From the NCBI GenBank assembly GCA_035295845.1, contig DATGIF010000004.1, positions 1-20,940 on the forward strand: DNA of 20,940 nucleotides. Reading direction: 5' to 3'. This stretch comes from Palsa-892 sp035295845 (GTDB lineage Bacteria; Pseudomonadota; Alphaproteobacteria; Rhizobiales; Xanthobacteraceae). The position numbers were made by a program, and so were the translations under genes. Numbering within the stretch: the first letter of the stretch is position 1; each line of letters opens with the position of its first letter. Positions 1 to 7,156 of this stretch are shown here, one piece after another. The notes below the pieces were generated by a model that saw only the letters and a program-made list of their open reading frames with translations, was not told the DNA's origin and searched no databases.

Positions 1-469
1 CGAGCACAAGCGGCATCACGTAATAGGGCGGCACCCGCTGGCCGAGCGCGTAGACGGCGGCGGCACCGAGCGCGGCGAAAAGGAGGCCGATGACAACCGG
101 CAGCAACCGGCCTCCGAACAGAAATCCGCGCAGCCGGTCGAGGTCACGGCTCGCGCTATATTCGGGCACGAAGCGTTGCGCCGCGCTCGAAATTCCCAGC
201 GGCACGAAGCTTCCGAGCAACAACAGCCACGTCCACACATAGACGTAGAGGCCGAACTCGAAGCGCCCCATCCAGCGGGCGAAGAAAATCTGCGAAATGT
301 AGGCAAGCCCCGCGCTCGCGACCCGCATCAGGAACGCCGAACCCGCGACGCGGCGCGCGATCGAATGATGGCTTTGATCGGAAAAAAGCGCTTTGGCGCG
401 CGCGGCCAATTCACCCACGCCGAGGCGCAGGCTGCGCGACCTGTTTCCGCTCGAACCGGCGATCGACAA
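1..469 (-). CDS. Polysaccharide/oligosaccharide flippase, N-terminal part (cut by window edge)
   Basis: An open reading frame runs leftwards off the window. About 156 codons are visible without a stop. The product is very hydrophobic after a ~45-residue cytoplasmic N-terminus, with segments such as FEFGLYVYVWTWLLLLGSF and LLPVVIGLLFAALGAAAVYA. The order 'SAFLMRV...ISQIFFARWMG..EFGLY...AQRFVPEY' is typical of the first helices of Wzx/MATE-like flippases, which move lipid-linked or capsular polysaccharide units across the inner membrane. The preferred start is TTG at 469, because GGGAG lies 6 nt upstream (476-480). A GTG at 418 is possible but has no clear ribosome site. A TTAACCAT box lies about 80 bp upstream. 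The family call is by resemblance, and the C-terminal part is not visible. No glycosyltransferase lies beside it on this side. Confidence 0.62.
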   Translation of the reverse strand, partial: MSIAGSSGNRSRSLRLGVGELAARAKALFSDQSHHSIARRVAGSAFLMRVASAGLAYISQIFFARWMGRFEFGLYVYVWTWLLLLGSFVPLGISSAAQRFVPEYSASRDLDRLRGFLFGGRLLPVVIGLLFAALGAAAVYALGQRVPPYYVMPLVL

Positions 470-562
470 AGGACGCTCCCGGCCGCTCTTCCGGCGGCGG
501 AAACGTTTTACGGGAGCCCGCTTAAGAATCGGTTCGGAATAAGCGGCATGGTTAACCGATCG

Positions 563-1111
563 TCACGCCTGGAAACCGCCTTTGTCGAGAAAGTCGATTT
601 CTTCGGGCGTCGACACGCGCCCCAAAATTTCGTTCCGGTGGGGAAAGCGGCCGAAGCGCTCAATGACATCGTAATGGAGCTTCGCCCAGCGGACCCATTC
701 CTTGTCCTTCGTCGCCTTGAAGAGCTTCAGCGCGGTTTTCTGATCGGCGAGGCTCTCGCTGTGCTCGAAGGGCAAATAGAGGAACTGTCGCTCGGCTAGT
801 TTGATCTTGCGATCGAACTTGCGCTCGATCGCCCGCTTCGCCGCATCGCGCGCCAATGGATCGGTCGCAAACGCGCGCGCCGTGCCCCGGAACATGTTGC
901 GCGGAAACTGATCGAGCACGATGACGAGCGCGAGCGCCCCCTCCGCCTCATCTTCCCAGTGCGCGAGCTTGCCGAGCTCCGCCGCCTGATAGGTGACGAG
1001 GAATTTCTCCAGGATCTTGTGATCGAATTCGGGGTCGGCCTTGAACCAGCGTTTCGGTCCAGCCTTGCGCCAGAAGGCGAGCGCCTGTTTCGACGTTGCG
1101 ACGACCGTCAT
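563..1111 (-). CDS. DUF924 family protein
   Basis: This 182-residue soluble protein has the hallmarks of the DUF924 family (PF06041): an N-terminal 'FWRKAGPKRWFKADPEFD', a central 'LALVIVLDQFPRNMFRGTA', 'LPFEHSESLADQ', and a C-terminal 'RFGRFPHRNEILGR'. The length matches the family's usual ~180 residues. The biochemical function of the family is not established. Family members are described as having a helical, TPR-like fold, so a binding role is possible but unproven. The ATG at 1111 is chosen because the family homology begins there and it follows a purine-rich AAAGAAAGA. The open frame continues further upstream, but that part runs antisense-like into the CobW gene and does not look like family sequence. 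It lies 52 bp downstream of the CobW-type GTPase on the same strand, so it may be the last gene of that transcription unit. Confidence 0.88.
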   Translation of the reverse strand: MTVVATSKQALAFWRKAGPKRWFKADPEFDHKILEKFLVTYQAAELGKLAHWEDEAEGALALVIVLDQFPRNMFRGTARAFATDPLARDAAKRAIERKFDRKIKLAERQFLYLPFEHSESLADQKTALKLFKATKDKEWVRWAKLHYDVIERFGRFPHRNEILGRVSTPEEIDFLDKGGFQA

Positions 1112-1163
1112 TCTTTCTTTATGGCGCGGATTCGCAAAAAAGTCAGCGCCGGTATCGCGCGAG

Positions 1164-2294
1164 CTAATGGCGGCCGGTTGCGAGCGGATTGTCGAGAAGG
1201 GCCGCGCGGTCGGGCGCATCGACCTGCGGCTTGCCGAGAAACGCATCGAATAGCCGCCGCACCACCGCCGGCTCAAGATCAAAGGTGACGCACACGAGCC
1301 GCGAGCGGCGGTCCTGGTCGGGCCAGGCCGGAAGCCGCGCCGGCGGATGCATGACATGCTGCACGGCATGGAGGACAACCGGCCGGTCCGGCTCCTCCGC
1401 GAGCTGCACGATCCCCTTCAGCCGCAAGAGCTTGGCGCCATGCAATGAGCGCAGGAGATCGAGGAACGATTCGAGCGTCGCGGCCGGAATCGCCGCCTCG
1501 CTCGCCAGCGTGAATACGCGGATGCGTTCGTCGTGGTGATAGTGATGATGCGCATGATCGCCGTGGCCGTGGTGTTCATGCTCCGCCGCCTCCACCGCGG
1601 CTTCGGCGAGCCAGCGTTTCACGTCGGGAATTCTCTTCGCGGGATCGTAGAGGCCCGCGCCGAAGAGCGCGGCCGCCGTCGCTTCGCCCTTCGCCACGTC
1701 GAGAACGGGTGCCGCCGGATTGAGCCGCTTGAGTCGCGCGCGCAGGGCCGCGATCGCCTCGCTCGCGGCGAGATCCGTCTTGCTGAGCGCGATCCGGTCG
1801 GCGATCGCCGCCTGCTTCACCGCTTCGCGGTGCTGATCGAGCGTGGCGCCGCCGTTCACCGCATCGACGAGCGTGACGACGCCATCGAGGCGGTAGCGCT
1901 GCACGAGATAGGGATGCGTCATCACCGCGTGCAGGATCGAGGCGGGATCCGCGAGCCCCGTGGTCTCGATCACGACGCGGCGGAACGGCGTGTTCCGGCC
2001 ATTATCCTGCCCGCGCAGAATATCCTCGAGCGAAGTCACGAGATCGCCGCGCACCGAGCAGCAAAGGCACCCGCCGGGCAACAGCACGGTTTCGCCGTCG
2101 AGAATCTCGTAGAAGAGATGATCGAGGCCGATCTCGCCGACCTCGTTGACGAGCACGGCGGTGTCGCGAAGCCCGGGATCGCGCAGCAGCCGGTTGAGGA
2201 GCGTGGTTTTGCCGGCGCCGAGAAAGCCCGTAATGACGGTGAGCGGAATTGGCTCGGCGGGACCGAGCTTCCCCGCCCGCGTTACCTCGCTCAC
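1164..2294 (-). CDS. CobW/COG0523-family metal-binding GTPase
   Basis: This 376-residue G3E-family GTPase has a Walker A P-loop (GFLGAGKTT, residues 23-31), the family's metal-binding CxCC motif (GCLCC, 75-79), a Walker B region (ETTGLADP, 110-117) and a guanine-recognition SKTD (171-174). A His-rich loop (about 239-254, many HxH repeats) precedes the C-terminal CobW_C domain. The family loads or buffers metals such as Zn, Co or Fe for client enzymes; the metal cannot be assigned from sequence. No cobalamin synthesis gene is nearby, so a cobW/cobalt role is not supported. The start is GTG at 2294 with no strong ribosome site. It begins only 8 bp after the stop of the D-alanyl-D-alanine carboxypeptidase gene, so the two are probably co-transcribed and perhaps translationally coupled. 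Confidence 0.92.
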   Translation of the reverse strand: MSEVTRAGKLGPAEPIPLTVITGFLGAGKTTLLNRLLRDPGLRDTAVLVNEVGEIGLDHLFYEILDGETVLLPGGCLCCSVRGDLVTSLEDILRGQDNGRNTPFRRVVIETTGLADPASILHAVMTHPYLVQRYRLDGVVTLVDAVNGGATLDQHREAVKQAAIADRIALSKTDLAASEAIAALRARLKRLNPAAPVLDVAKGEATAAALFGAGLYDPAKRIPDVKRWLAEAAVEAAEHEHHGHGDHAHHHYHHDERIRVFTLASEAAIPAATLESFLDLLRSLHGAKLLRLKGIVQLAEEPDRPVVLHAVQHVMHPPARLPAWPDQDRRSRLVCVTFDLEPAVVRRLFDAFLGKPQVDAPDRAALLDNPLATGRH

Positions 2295-2302
2295 CGATGA
2301 TT

Positions 2303-3892
2303 TCAGGGGTTCGGCCGCGGCCGCGGCAGCGGCGCGATCGCCGGCAACTGCAAGGGCGGCTCGGTCTGGATGTTGCGCAAGACCGGCGGCACCGCGATCG
2401 AGCTATCCGGCGCGAAAGCCTGCGCCGTGTGCGTGAGCGCGTCCGATTTTCCGGCTTGCTGCGTCGGCGTCGCCGGCCGCTCTTTCACGCTGGTTGCGGG
2501 CACGGCATCTCCGTTGGCCGCGACCACCCGCCGCCGGACGGGCTCTGCCGGCTGCTCGGCGACCGGTGCCGGCATGCTTGGAGGCACGGCCACCGGCGCG
2601 AATTGCGGCATGCTCGATTTCAGCGGCGCGAACTCAAGCGACTGATTGGGCGAGGCCGCGGGATCGACGGCCGCTTGCGTGACGGCGGGCTTCCCCGGAA
2701 GCGGCAACAGCGGGCCGCCCTGCGGCGCCACGACCTTCGCGGCCGGTTGCTCGACCGGCTGCTCCATGGCCTGCGGCTTGCCCTTCTTCTTCTTGCTGAC
2801 TTTCGCCTTGGCCTCGTCTTCCACCATCTTCGCCTGTGCCTGCGGCGACGGGACGACGGAAACCGGGATCGGCTCCATCGATGCCGGCAGATCGGTCAGC
2901 AGCGGCTGCTTCGGGCCTTTATTGTCCGGATCCTGACTGTCGGCCGTGTCTTCTTCGATGTCGGATTCGGACGGCGGATGCTTGCGCTTGCCGCCGCACA
3001 CGTCGTTCTGCAGGCTCACCGGCGCCACCGCGAGGTTCTGGATCGATTCAACCGTGGCGGGCTCGCGCCGGAACACCGCGGAGATCGTGGCGAGCGGAGA
3101 AAATCCTTTTTCCAGGAGCCGCGCCGCATCCTCGTTTCGCCGCCCGCCGGAATAGCCGCCGAGCACGACGGCGATCAGCCGCTTGTTGCCGCGCTTCGCG
3201 CTCGCGACAAGGTTGAAACCGGAAGCGCAAATGAAGCCGGTCTTCATGCCGGTGGCGCCGACAAAATGATCGATCAGCCGGTTGTGGTTGGCGAGGATGC
3301 GCTTGCCGAACTTGAGCGCCGGAATGCGGAATATCATCTCCTGTTCCGGAAACTCGCGATAAATCTGGCGCGCCAGAATCGCCATGTCGCGCGCCGAGGT
3401 GATCTGGCCGTCGTCCGGCAGCCCGTTTGGATTATTGTAATGGGTCGCCGTCATGCCGAGTTCGGCGGCGGTGCGGTTCATCTCGGCGACGAAGGCGGGT
3501 AGCGAGCCCCCGACGCCCTCGGCGAGCACGACCGCGATATCGTTCGCGGATTTTACCAAGAGCATCTTGATCGCGTTGTCGACGCTCACCTGCGTGCCGA
3601 CGGGAAAGCCCATCTTGGAGGGATCCTGCGCCGCCGCAGTTTCGGAAACCGTAAGCAACGTGTCGGGCTTCACGCGCCCGTCGCGGACGGCGCGAAGGAC
3701 GACGAAAGTCGTCATCAACTTTGATATCGATGCCGGGTACCAGGGCTGGCCCGCCTCGGAATGGGCGAGCACGCGGCCGCTATCGGCGTCGATGAGGATA
3801 TAGGGACCGGCGGCCGCGGGCCGCGCGAGCACGGATAGCCAAAGGGCGAGGCCCATACAAACAACGCTGATACGGCCAGAAATGCGATGCAC
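2303..3892 (-). CDS. Secreted D-alanyl-D-alanine carboxypeptidase (peptidase S11) with long C-terminal tail
   Basis: This is a penicillin-binding protein of the DacA/DacC/DacF type, which removes the terminal D-Ala from peptidoglycan stem peptides in the periplasm. Numbered from GTG 3892, all three active-site motifs are present: SISK (SxxK, Ser55/Lys58), SAN (115-117) and KTG (217-219, in MKTGFICASG). Residues 1-28 form a signal peptide (basic start, hydrophobic core, ending PAAA|GPY). The open frame reaches 4033, but the extra 47 residues are Arg-rich and would put the signal peptide internally, so the GTG is preferred. After the catalytic domain (to ~residue 290) comes a ~235-residue low-complexity tail rich in Pro, Ala, Lys and Glu, including a Lys run (KKKKGK). 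This tail is longer than in enterobacterial PBP5. The gene is upstream of, and close to, the CobW-type GTPase. Confidence 0.88.
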   Translation of the reverse strand: MHRISGRISVVCMGLALWLSVLARPAAAGPYILIDADSGRVLAHSEAGQPWYPASISKLMTTFVVLRAVRDGRVKPDTLLTVSETAAAQDPSKMGFPVGTQVSVDNAIKMLLVKSANDIAVVLAEGVGGSLPAFVAEMNRTAAELGMTATHYNNPNGLPDDGQITSARDMAILARQIYREFPEQEMIFRIPALKFGKRILANHNRLIDHFVGATGMKTGFICASGFNLVASAKRGNKRLIAVVLGGYSGGRRNEDAARLLEKGFSPLATISAVFRREPATVESIQNLAVAPVSLQNDVCGGKRKHPPSESDIEEDTADSQDPDNKGPKQPLLTDLPASMEPIPVSVVPSPQAQAKMVEDEAKAKVSKKKKGKPQAMEQPVEQPAAKVVAPQGGPLLPLPGKPAVTQAAVDPAASPNQSLEFAPLKSSMPQFAPVAVPPSMPAPVAEQPAEPVRRRVVAANGDAVPATSVKERPATPTQQAGKSDALTHTAQAFAPDSSIAVPPVLRNIQTEPPLQLPAIAPLPRPRPNP

Positions 3893-4074
3893 GCGGCGAG
3901 TTCCCGTCGTCCTTAGGCTGGAGAAAAGCGATAGCAATCGGGTAGGGGCGGAATTGCGGCGGCCAGAAGCCCTTCGACCCTTGTCTATCCTCCCCGCCCA
4001 TTCCCGGCAAACAGGCTCGCCGGACCTCTGCACAACGCTTATATTCCGTCAGCCATCATCCGGGAGCAACTCTA
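3893..4074. promoter_or_regulatory. Divergent intergenic region between carboxypeptidase and thiolase genes
   Basis: These 182 bp separate two divergent genes and must hold both promoters. On the plus strand a TATATT at 4040-4045 is a reasonable -10 box about 30 bp before the thiolase ATG. No convincing -35 is seen at the right distance. GGGAG about 9 nt before the ATG is the ribosome site. On the minus strand TTGCCG (4005-4010) and GATAGA 15 bp further on are a weak pair. No palindromic operator stands out. Confidence 0.3.
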
Positions 4075-5244
4075 ATGACTGCCTGTATTGTGGGCCTCGC
4101 CCATACGCCGTTTGGTAAACTCGATGCCGAAAGCGTCGAAAGCCTGATCGTCCGCGTGGCCAAGGAAGCGCTCGCCGATGCCGGCATCGAGGCCGCGGAT
4201 GTCGACGAGATCGTGCTCGGGCATTTCAATGCGGGCTTCAGCCCCCAGGATTTCACCGCGGCCCTTGTCTTGCAGGCCGACCCCGCCTTCCGCTTCAAGC
4301 CCGCGACCCGCGTCGAGAACGCCTGCGCCACCGGCTCGGCGGCGGTGCATCAAGGCTTGAAGACGATTGCCGCCAAGGGCGCGCGCATCGTGCTCGTGGT
4401 CGGCGTCGAGCAGATGACCAAGACGCCGGGACCGGAGATCGGAAAGAATCTTCTGAAGGCGTCGTATCTCCCGGAAGACGGATCAATCGAGGCGGGCTTT
4501 GCCGGCGTGTTCGGCAAGATCGCCGGCTCCTATTTCCAGAAATATGGCGACAAGTCCGATGCGCTCGCTAAGATCGCGGCGAAGAATCACAAGAACGGCG
4601 TCGCCAATCCCTACGCGCAGATGCGCAAGGATTTTGGCTACGAATTCTGCCGCACCGAGAGCGACAAGAATCCGCGCGTCGCCGGCCCCCTGAAGCGCAC
4701 CGATTGCTCGCTCGTCTCCGACGGCGCCGCCGCCATCGTGCTCGCCGACATGGAGACCGCCGAGAAGCTCGGCAAGCCGCTGATCGCCTTCCGCGCCGCG
4801 GCGCATGCGCAGGATTTCCTGCCGATGTCGAAGCGCGACATTCTGAAGTTCGAGGGCTGCTCGGAGGCCTGGACGCGGGCGCTGAAGCAGGCAGGCGTCG
4901 ATCTTTACGATCTTTCCTTCGTCGAGACCCACGACTGCTTCACCATCGCGGAACTGATCGAATACGAGGCGATGGGGCTCGCGAAGCCCGGCCAGGGCGC
5001 GCGCCTTCTCGATGAGGGCATCGTCGAGAAGGGCGGCAAGCTGCCGGTCAATCCGTCGGGCGGGCTCAAGGCCAAGGGCCATCCGATCGGCGCCACCGGC
5101 GTCTCCATGCATGCGATCAGCGCGATGCAGCTGCGGGGCGAAGCCGGCGACATGCAAATTCCCGACGCGCGGCTCGCCGGCATCTTCAACATGGGCGGCG
5201 CCGCGGTCGCGAATTACGTCTCGATCCTCGAGCGGCTGCGCTAA
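4075..5244 (+). CDS. Thiolase-family protein (SCP2-thiolase-like acyl-CoA acetyltransferase)
   Basis: This 389-residue thiolase-fold enzyme has its nucleophilic cysteine in NACATGS (Cys84), a HDCF motif (His286) and GHPIGATG (335-342, His336). Classical biosynthetic thiolases carry NEAF and a second catalytic Cys in a C-terminal CxG motif. Here those are HDCF and MGGAAV, which places the protein with SCP2-type thiolases and thiolase-like lipid-transfer proteins. It probably acts on acyl-CoAs in the cytoplasm; the substrate is unknown. The start is well supported by GGGAG upstream of the ATG. The TAA stop abuts an extragenic palindrome (5245-5289) that separates it from the converging ndvA-like gene. 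It should not be taken as the acetoacetyl-CoA thiolase feeding the ethylmalonyl-CoA pathway without evidence. Confidence 0.88.
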   Translation: MTACIVGLAHTPFGKLDAESVESLIVRVAKEALADAGIEAADVDEIVLGHFNAGFSPQDFTAALVLQADPAFRFKPATRVENACATGSAAVHQGLKTIAAKGARIVLVVGVEQMTKTPGPEIGKNLLKASYLPEDGSIEAGFAGVFGKIAGSYFQKYGDKSDALAKIAAKNHKNGVANPYAQMRKDFGYEFCRTESDKNPRVAGPLKRTDCSLVSDGAAAIVLADMETAEKLGKPLIAFRAAAHAQDFLPMSKRDILKFEGCSEAWTRALKQAGVDLYDLSFVETHDCFTIAELIEYEAMGLAKPGQGARLLDEGIVEKGGKLPVNPSGGLKAKGHPIGATGVSMHAISAMQLRGEAGDMQIPDARLAGIFNMGGAAVANYVSILERLR

Positions 5245-5289
5245 GCATGATCCCGAAAGGTGGGAACCGCTTTTCGGAAAAGATCATGC
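5245..5289 (+). repeat. Rhizobiales-type extragenic palindrome, copy 1
   Basis: GCATGATC (5245-5252) pairs with GATCATGC (5282-5289). An inner arm CCGAAA (5253-5258) pairs with TTTCGG (5272-5277), leaving a 3'-side AAAA bulge and a 13-nt loop (GGTGGGAACCGCT). It starts directly at the TAA stop of the thiolase gene and lies between convergent genes, so its transcript could fold and end or protect messages from both sides. The sequence matches the type of dispersed palindrome common in Bradyrhizobium and relatives (family knowledge). A second copy is at 9710-9758. Confidence 0.8.
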
Positions 5290-5303
5290 GCCGGTAAAAT
5301 TTC

Positions 5304-7088
5304 CTATTCGGCCGGGCGGGCGATCGCGACCCGCTCGGGCTCCGGCGCCAGCATGAACTGGGCGCGCGCGAGCGTGGCGAAGCGGCCGCCGAGCTTCACC
5401 AGCTCGTCGAAATTTCCCTGCTCGACGATCTTACCCTCGTGAAAGACGAAAATGCGATCGGCGTTGCGCACGGTCGCAAGCCGGTGCGCGATGACGAAAG
5501 TGGTGCGGCCCTTCATCACCTCTTCGAGCGCGAGTTGCACCTTCCGCTCGGTGGTGGCGTCGAGCGCGCTCGTTGCTTCATCAAGAATGAGAATCGGCGG
5601 ATCCTTCAGGAGCGCGCGCGCGATCGCGATGCGCTGACGCTCGCCGCCCGATAGCTGCCGCCCGCGCTCGCCCACGCCCGATCCGACGCCGCCCGTGCGC
5701 GCCACGAGTTCGCTCGCCTGCGCGCGTGCCAGCGCGTCGGCCATTTCCTGCCGCGTCGCGTTCGGCTTGCCGACGCGCAAATTCTCCTCGATCGAGCGGT
5801 TGAACAGGAGCGCTTCCTGAAACACGACGCCGATGTTGCGCCGGAGCGATTCGAGCGTGACGTCGCGGATGTCGTGCCCGTCGATGCGGATGACGCCTTT
5901 TTGCGGATCCCAGGCGCGATGCAGGAGCGAAAGCGCGGTCGACTTGCCGGCGCCCGTCTCGCCGACCACCGCGATCGTCTCTCCCGGCTCGACCCGGAAG
6001 CTGATGTCGTCCACCGCCGCGCGCTTGCCGTCATAGGACAGCGACACATGGTCGAATTCGACGAGGCCCTTGGCGCGGCCGAGAGCCATCGCGCCGGGGC
6101 GGTCCTTCACCGGCGTCGTGTCGAGTACGTCGAAAAATTGCGCGAGCCGCGGCGCGTCGAGCACGAGACGGTTGGTGAAGCCGACCACGAGTTCGAGCTT
6201 GCCCACGAACAGCGTCGCGATGTTCACGAAGGTGACAATCTCGCCGATCGACACCAGGCCGCGGATATGCAGCCAGGTGCCGAAAAGGAAGATCGCCAGA
6301 ATCGTGATCGTCGTCGCCGCCCGCGTCGCCACCGAAACCACCGCCCACCAGGTGAGCACGGGAATTTGCGCCGCCAGCACCCGGCCGGCGACGTTCTTGA
6401 TTTCCCTCACCTCGGCATCGACGCGCGTGAAGCTTTGCACGAGCGCGATATTGCCGAGCGCATCCGAGGTCCGCTCCGCGAGGTCCGTGTGAAAGCGCTC
6501 GACCCCGAGCTGCTGCGTCTCGGTCTGGCGCAGCGCATAAGAGGTGATCGCCGCGAAGACCACCATCAAGCCGACGAGCAAAAGTCCGAGCCGCCAGTTG
6601 AGGAACACCGCCACCGGCAAGAGCACGAAGATCGAGACGAAGGCCGCGAAATGGTCGCGGAAGAACGAAAGCCACAGGCCCCAGAGCGAGTCCGCGCCTT
6701 GCAGCATCACCTTCATCAGTCGGCCGGAATGCGTGCTCGTATGGTAGGCGAGCGGCAGGTGCATAACGTGCTCGAAATAGGCGGTGATGATGCCGAGCCG
6801 CCGGCGGTGCGAGAGCCGGTCGGCATGCAGCGCGAGGAACACGCCGGCGGCGATGCTGAAGAGGCCGAAGCCGCCCCAGGTCGCGAGCAGCGGCAGGAGC
6901 TTGTCAAACGAGGTCGCCTCTTTCGCCGTCTGCGCGCCGACGAGGGCGTCGATGACGCGCCCGAACAGGACGGGCTCGGCGAATTGCGCCGCGGCCAGCG
7001 CAAAGTTGGCGACAGCGAGGAAGATGCCGAGCCGCTTCTCGGGGCCGAGCATCGAGAAGACGCGGGCATAAAGGCGAAGGAAGTTCAT
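5304..7088 (-). CDS. ndvA: NdvA/ChvA-like cyclic beta-1,2-glucan ABC exporter (fused permease-ATPase)
   Basis: This 594-residue half-transporter has an N-terminal six-helix membrane domain (about 1-310) followed by an ABC ATPase. The ATPase has Walker A GETGAGKS (376-383), a Q-loop in FQE, signature LSGGERQ (479-485), Walker B ILILDEATSALD (499-510) and the H-loop His in IAHR (~535). The membrane domain resembles Sinorhizobium NdvA closely in pattern: the start 'LYAR', 'EPVLFGR.IDA', 'LWLSFFRDH', 'YPVL/IPVLTWWA'. NdvA exports cyclic beta-1,2-glucan to the periplasm for osmotic adaptation and host interaction. ATG 7088 fits the family start; the open frame extends 9 codons upstream to a GTG at 7115. 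The synthase NdvB is not in this window, so the substrate is inferred from similarity. A lipid or drug exporter of the same family is the alternative. Confidence 0.85.
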   Translation of the reverse strand: MNFLRLYARVFSMLGPEKRLGIFLAVANFALAAAQFAEPVLFGRVIDALVGAQTAKEATSFDKLLPLLATWGGFGLFSIAAGVFLALHADRLSHRRRLGIITAYFEHVMHLPLAYHTSTHSGRLMKVMLQGADSLWGLWLSFFRDHFAAFVSIFVLLPVAVFLNWRLGLLLVGLMVVFAAITSYALRQTETQQLGVERFHTDLAERTSDALGNIALVQSFTRVDAEVREIKNVAGRVLAAQIPVLTWWAVVSVATRAATTITILAIFLFGTWLHIRGLVSIGEIVTFVNIATLFVGKLELVVGFTNRLVLDAPRLAQFFDVLDTTPVKDRPGAMALGRAKGLVEFDHVSLSYDGKRAAVDDISFRVEPGETIAVVGETGAGKSTALSLLHRAWDPQKGVIRIDGHDIRDVTLESLRRNIGVVFQEALLFNRSIEENLRVGKPNATRQEMADALARAQASELVARTGGVGSGVGERGRQLSGGERQRIAIARALLKDPPILILDEATSALDATTERKVQLALEEVMKGRTTFVIAHRLATVRNADRIFVFHEGKIVEQGNFDELVKLGGRFATLARAQFMLAPEPERVAIARPAE

Positions 7089-7156
7089 GCGCTGGTCCGA
7101 CCGTTGGGGCGGCACTCTAGCGGGCCTAAAGCCAACGGCAACGGCCGGTTATCGGT

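Noticed and set aside
4075..5244. Thiolase as the acetoacetyl-CoA thiolase (PhaA) of the ethylmalonyl-CoA pathway
   Set aside because: It lacks the NEAF and C-terminal CxG motifs of biosynthetic thiolases and groups with SCP2-type proteins; it is also 11 kb from ecm.
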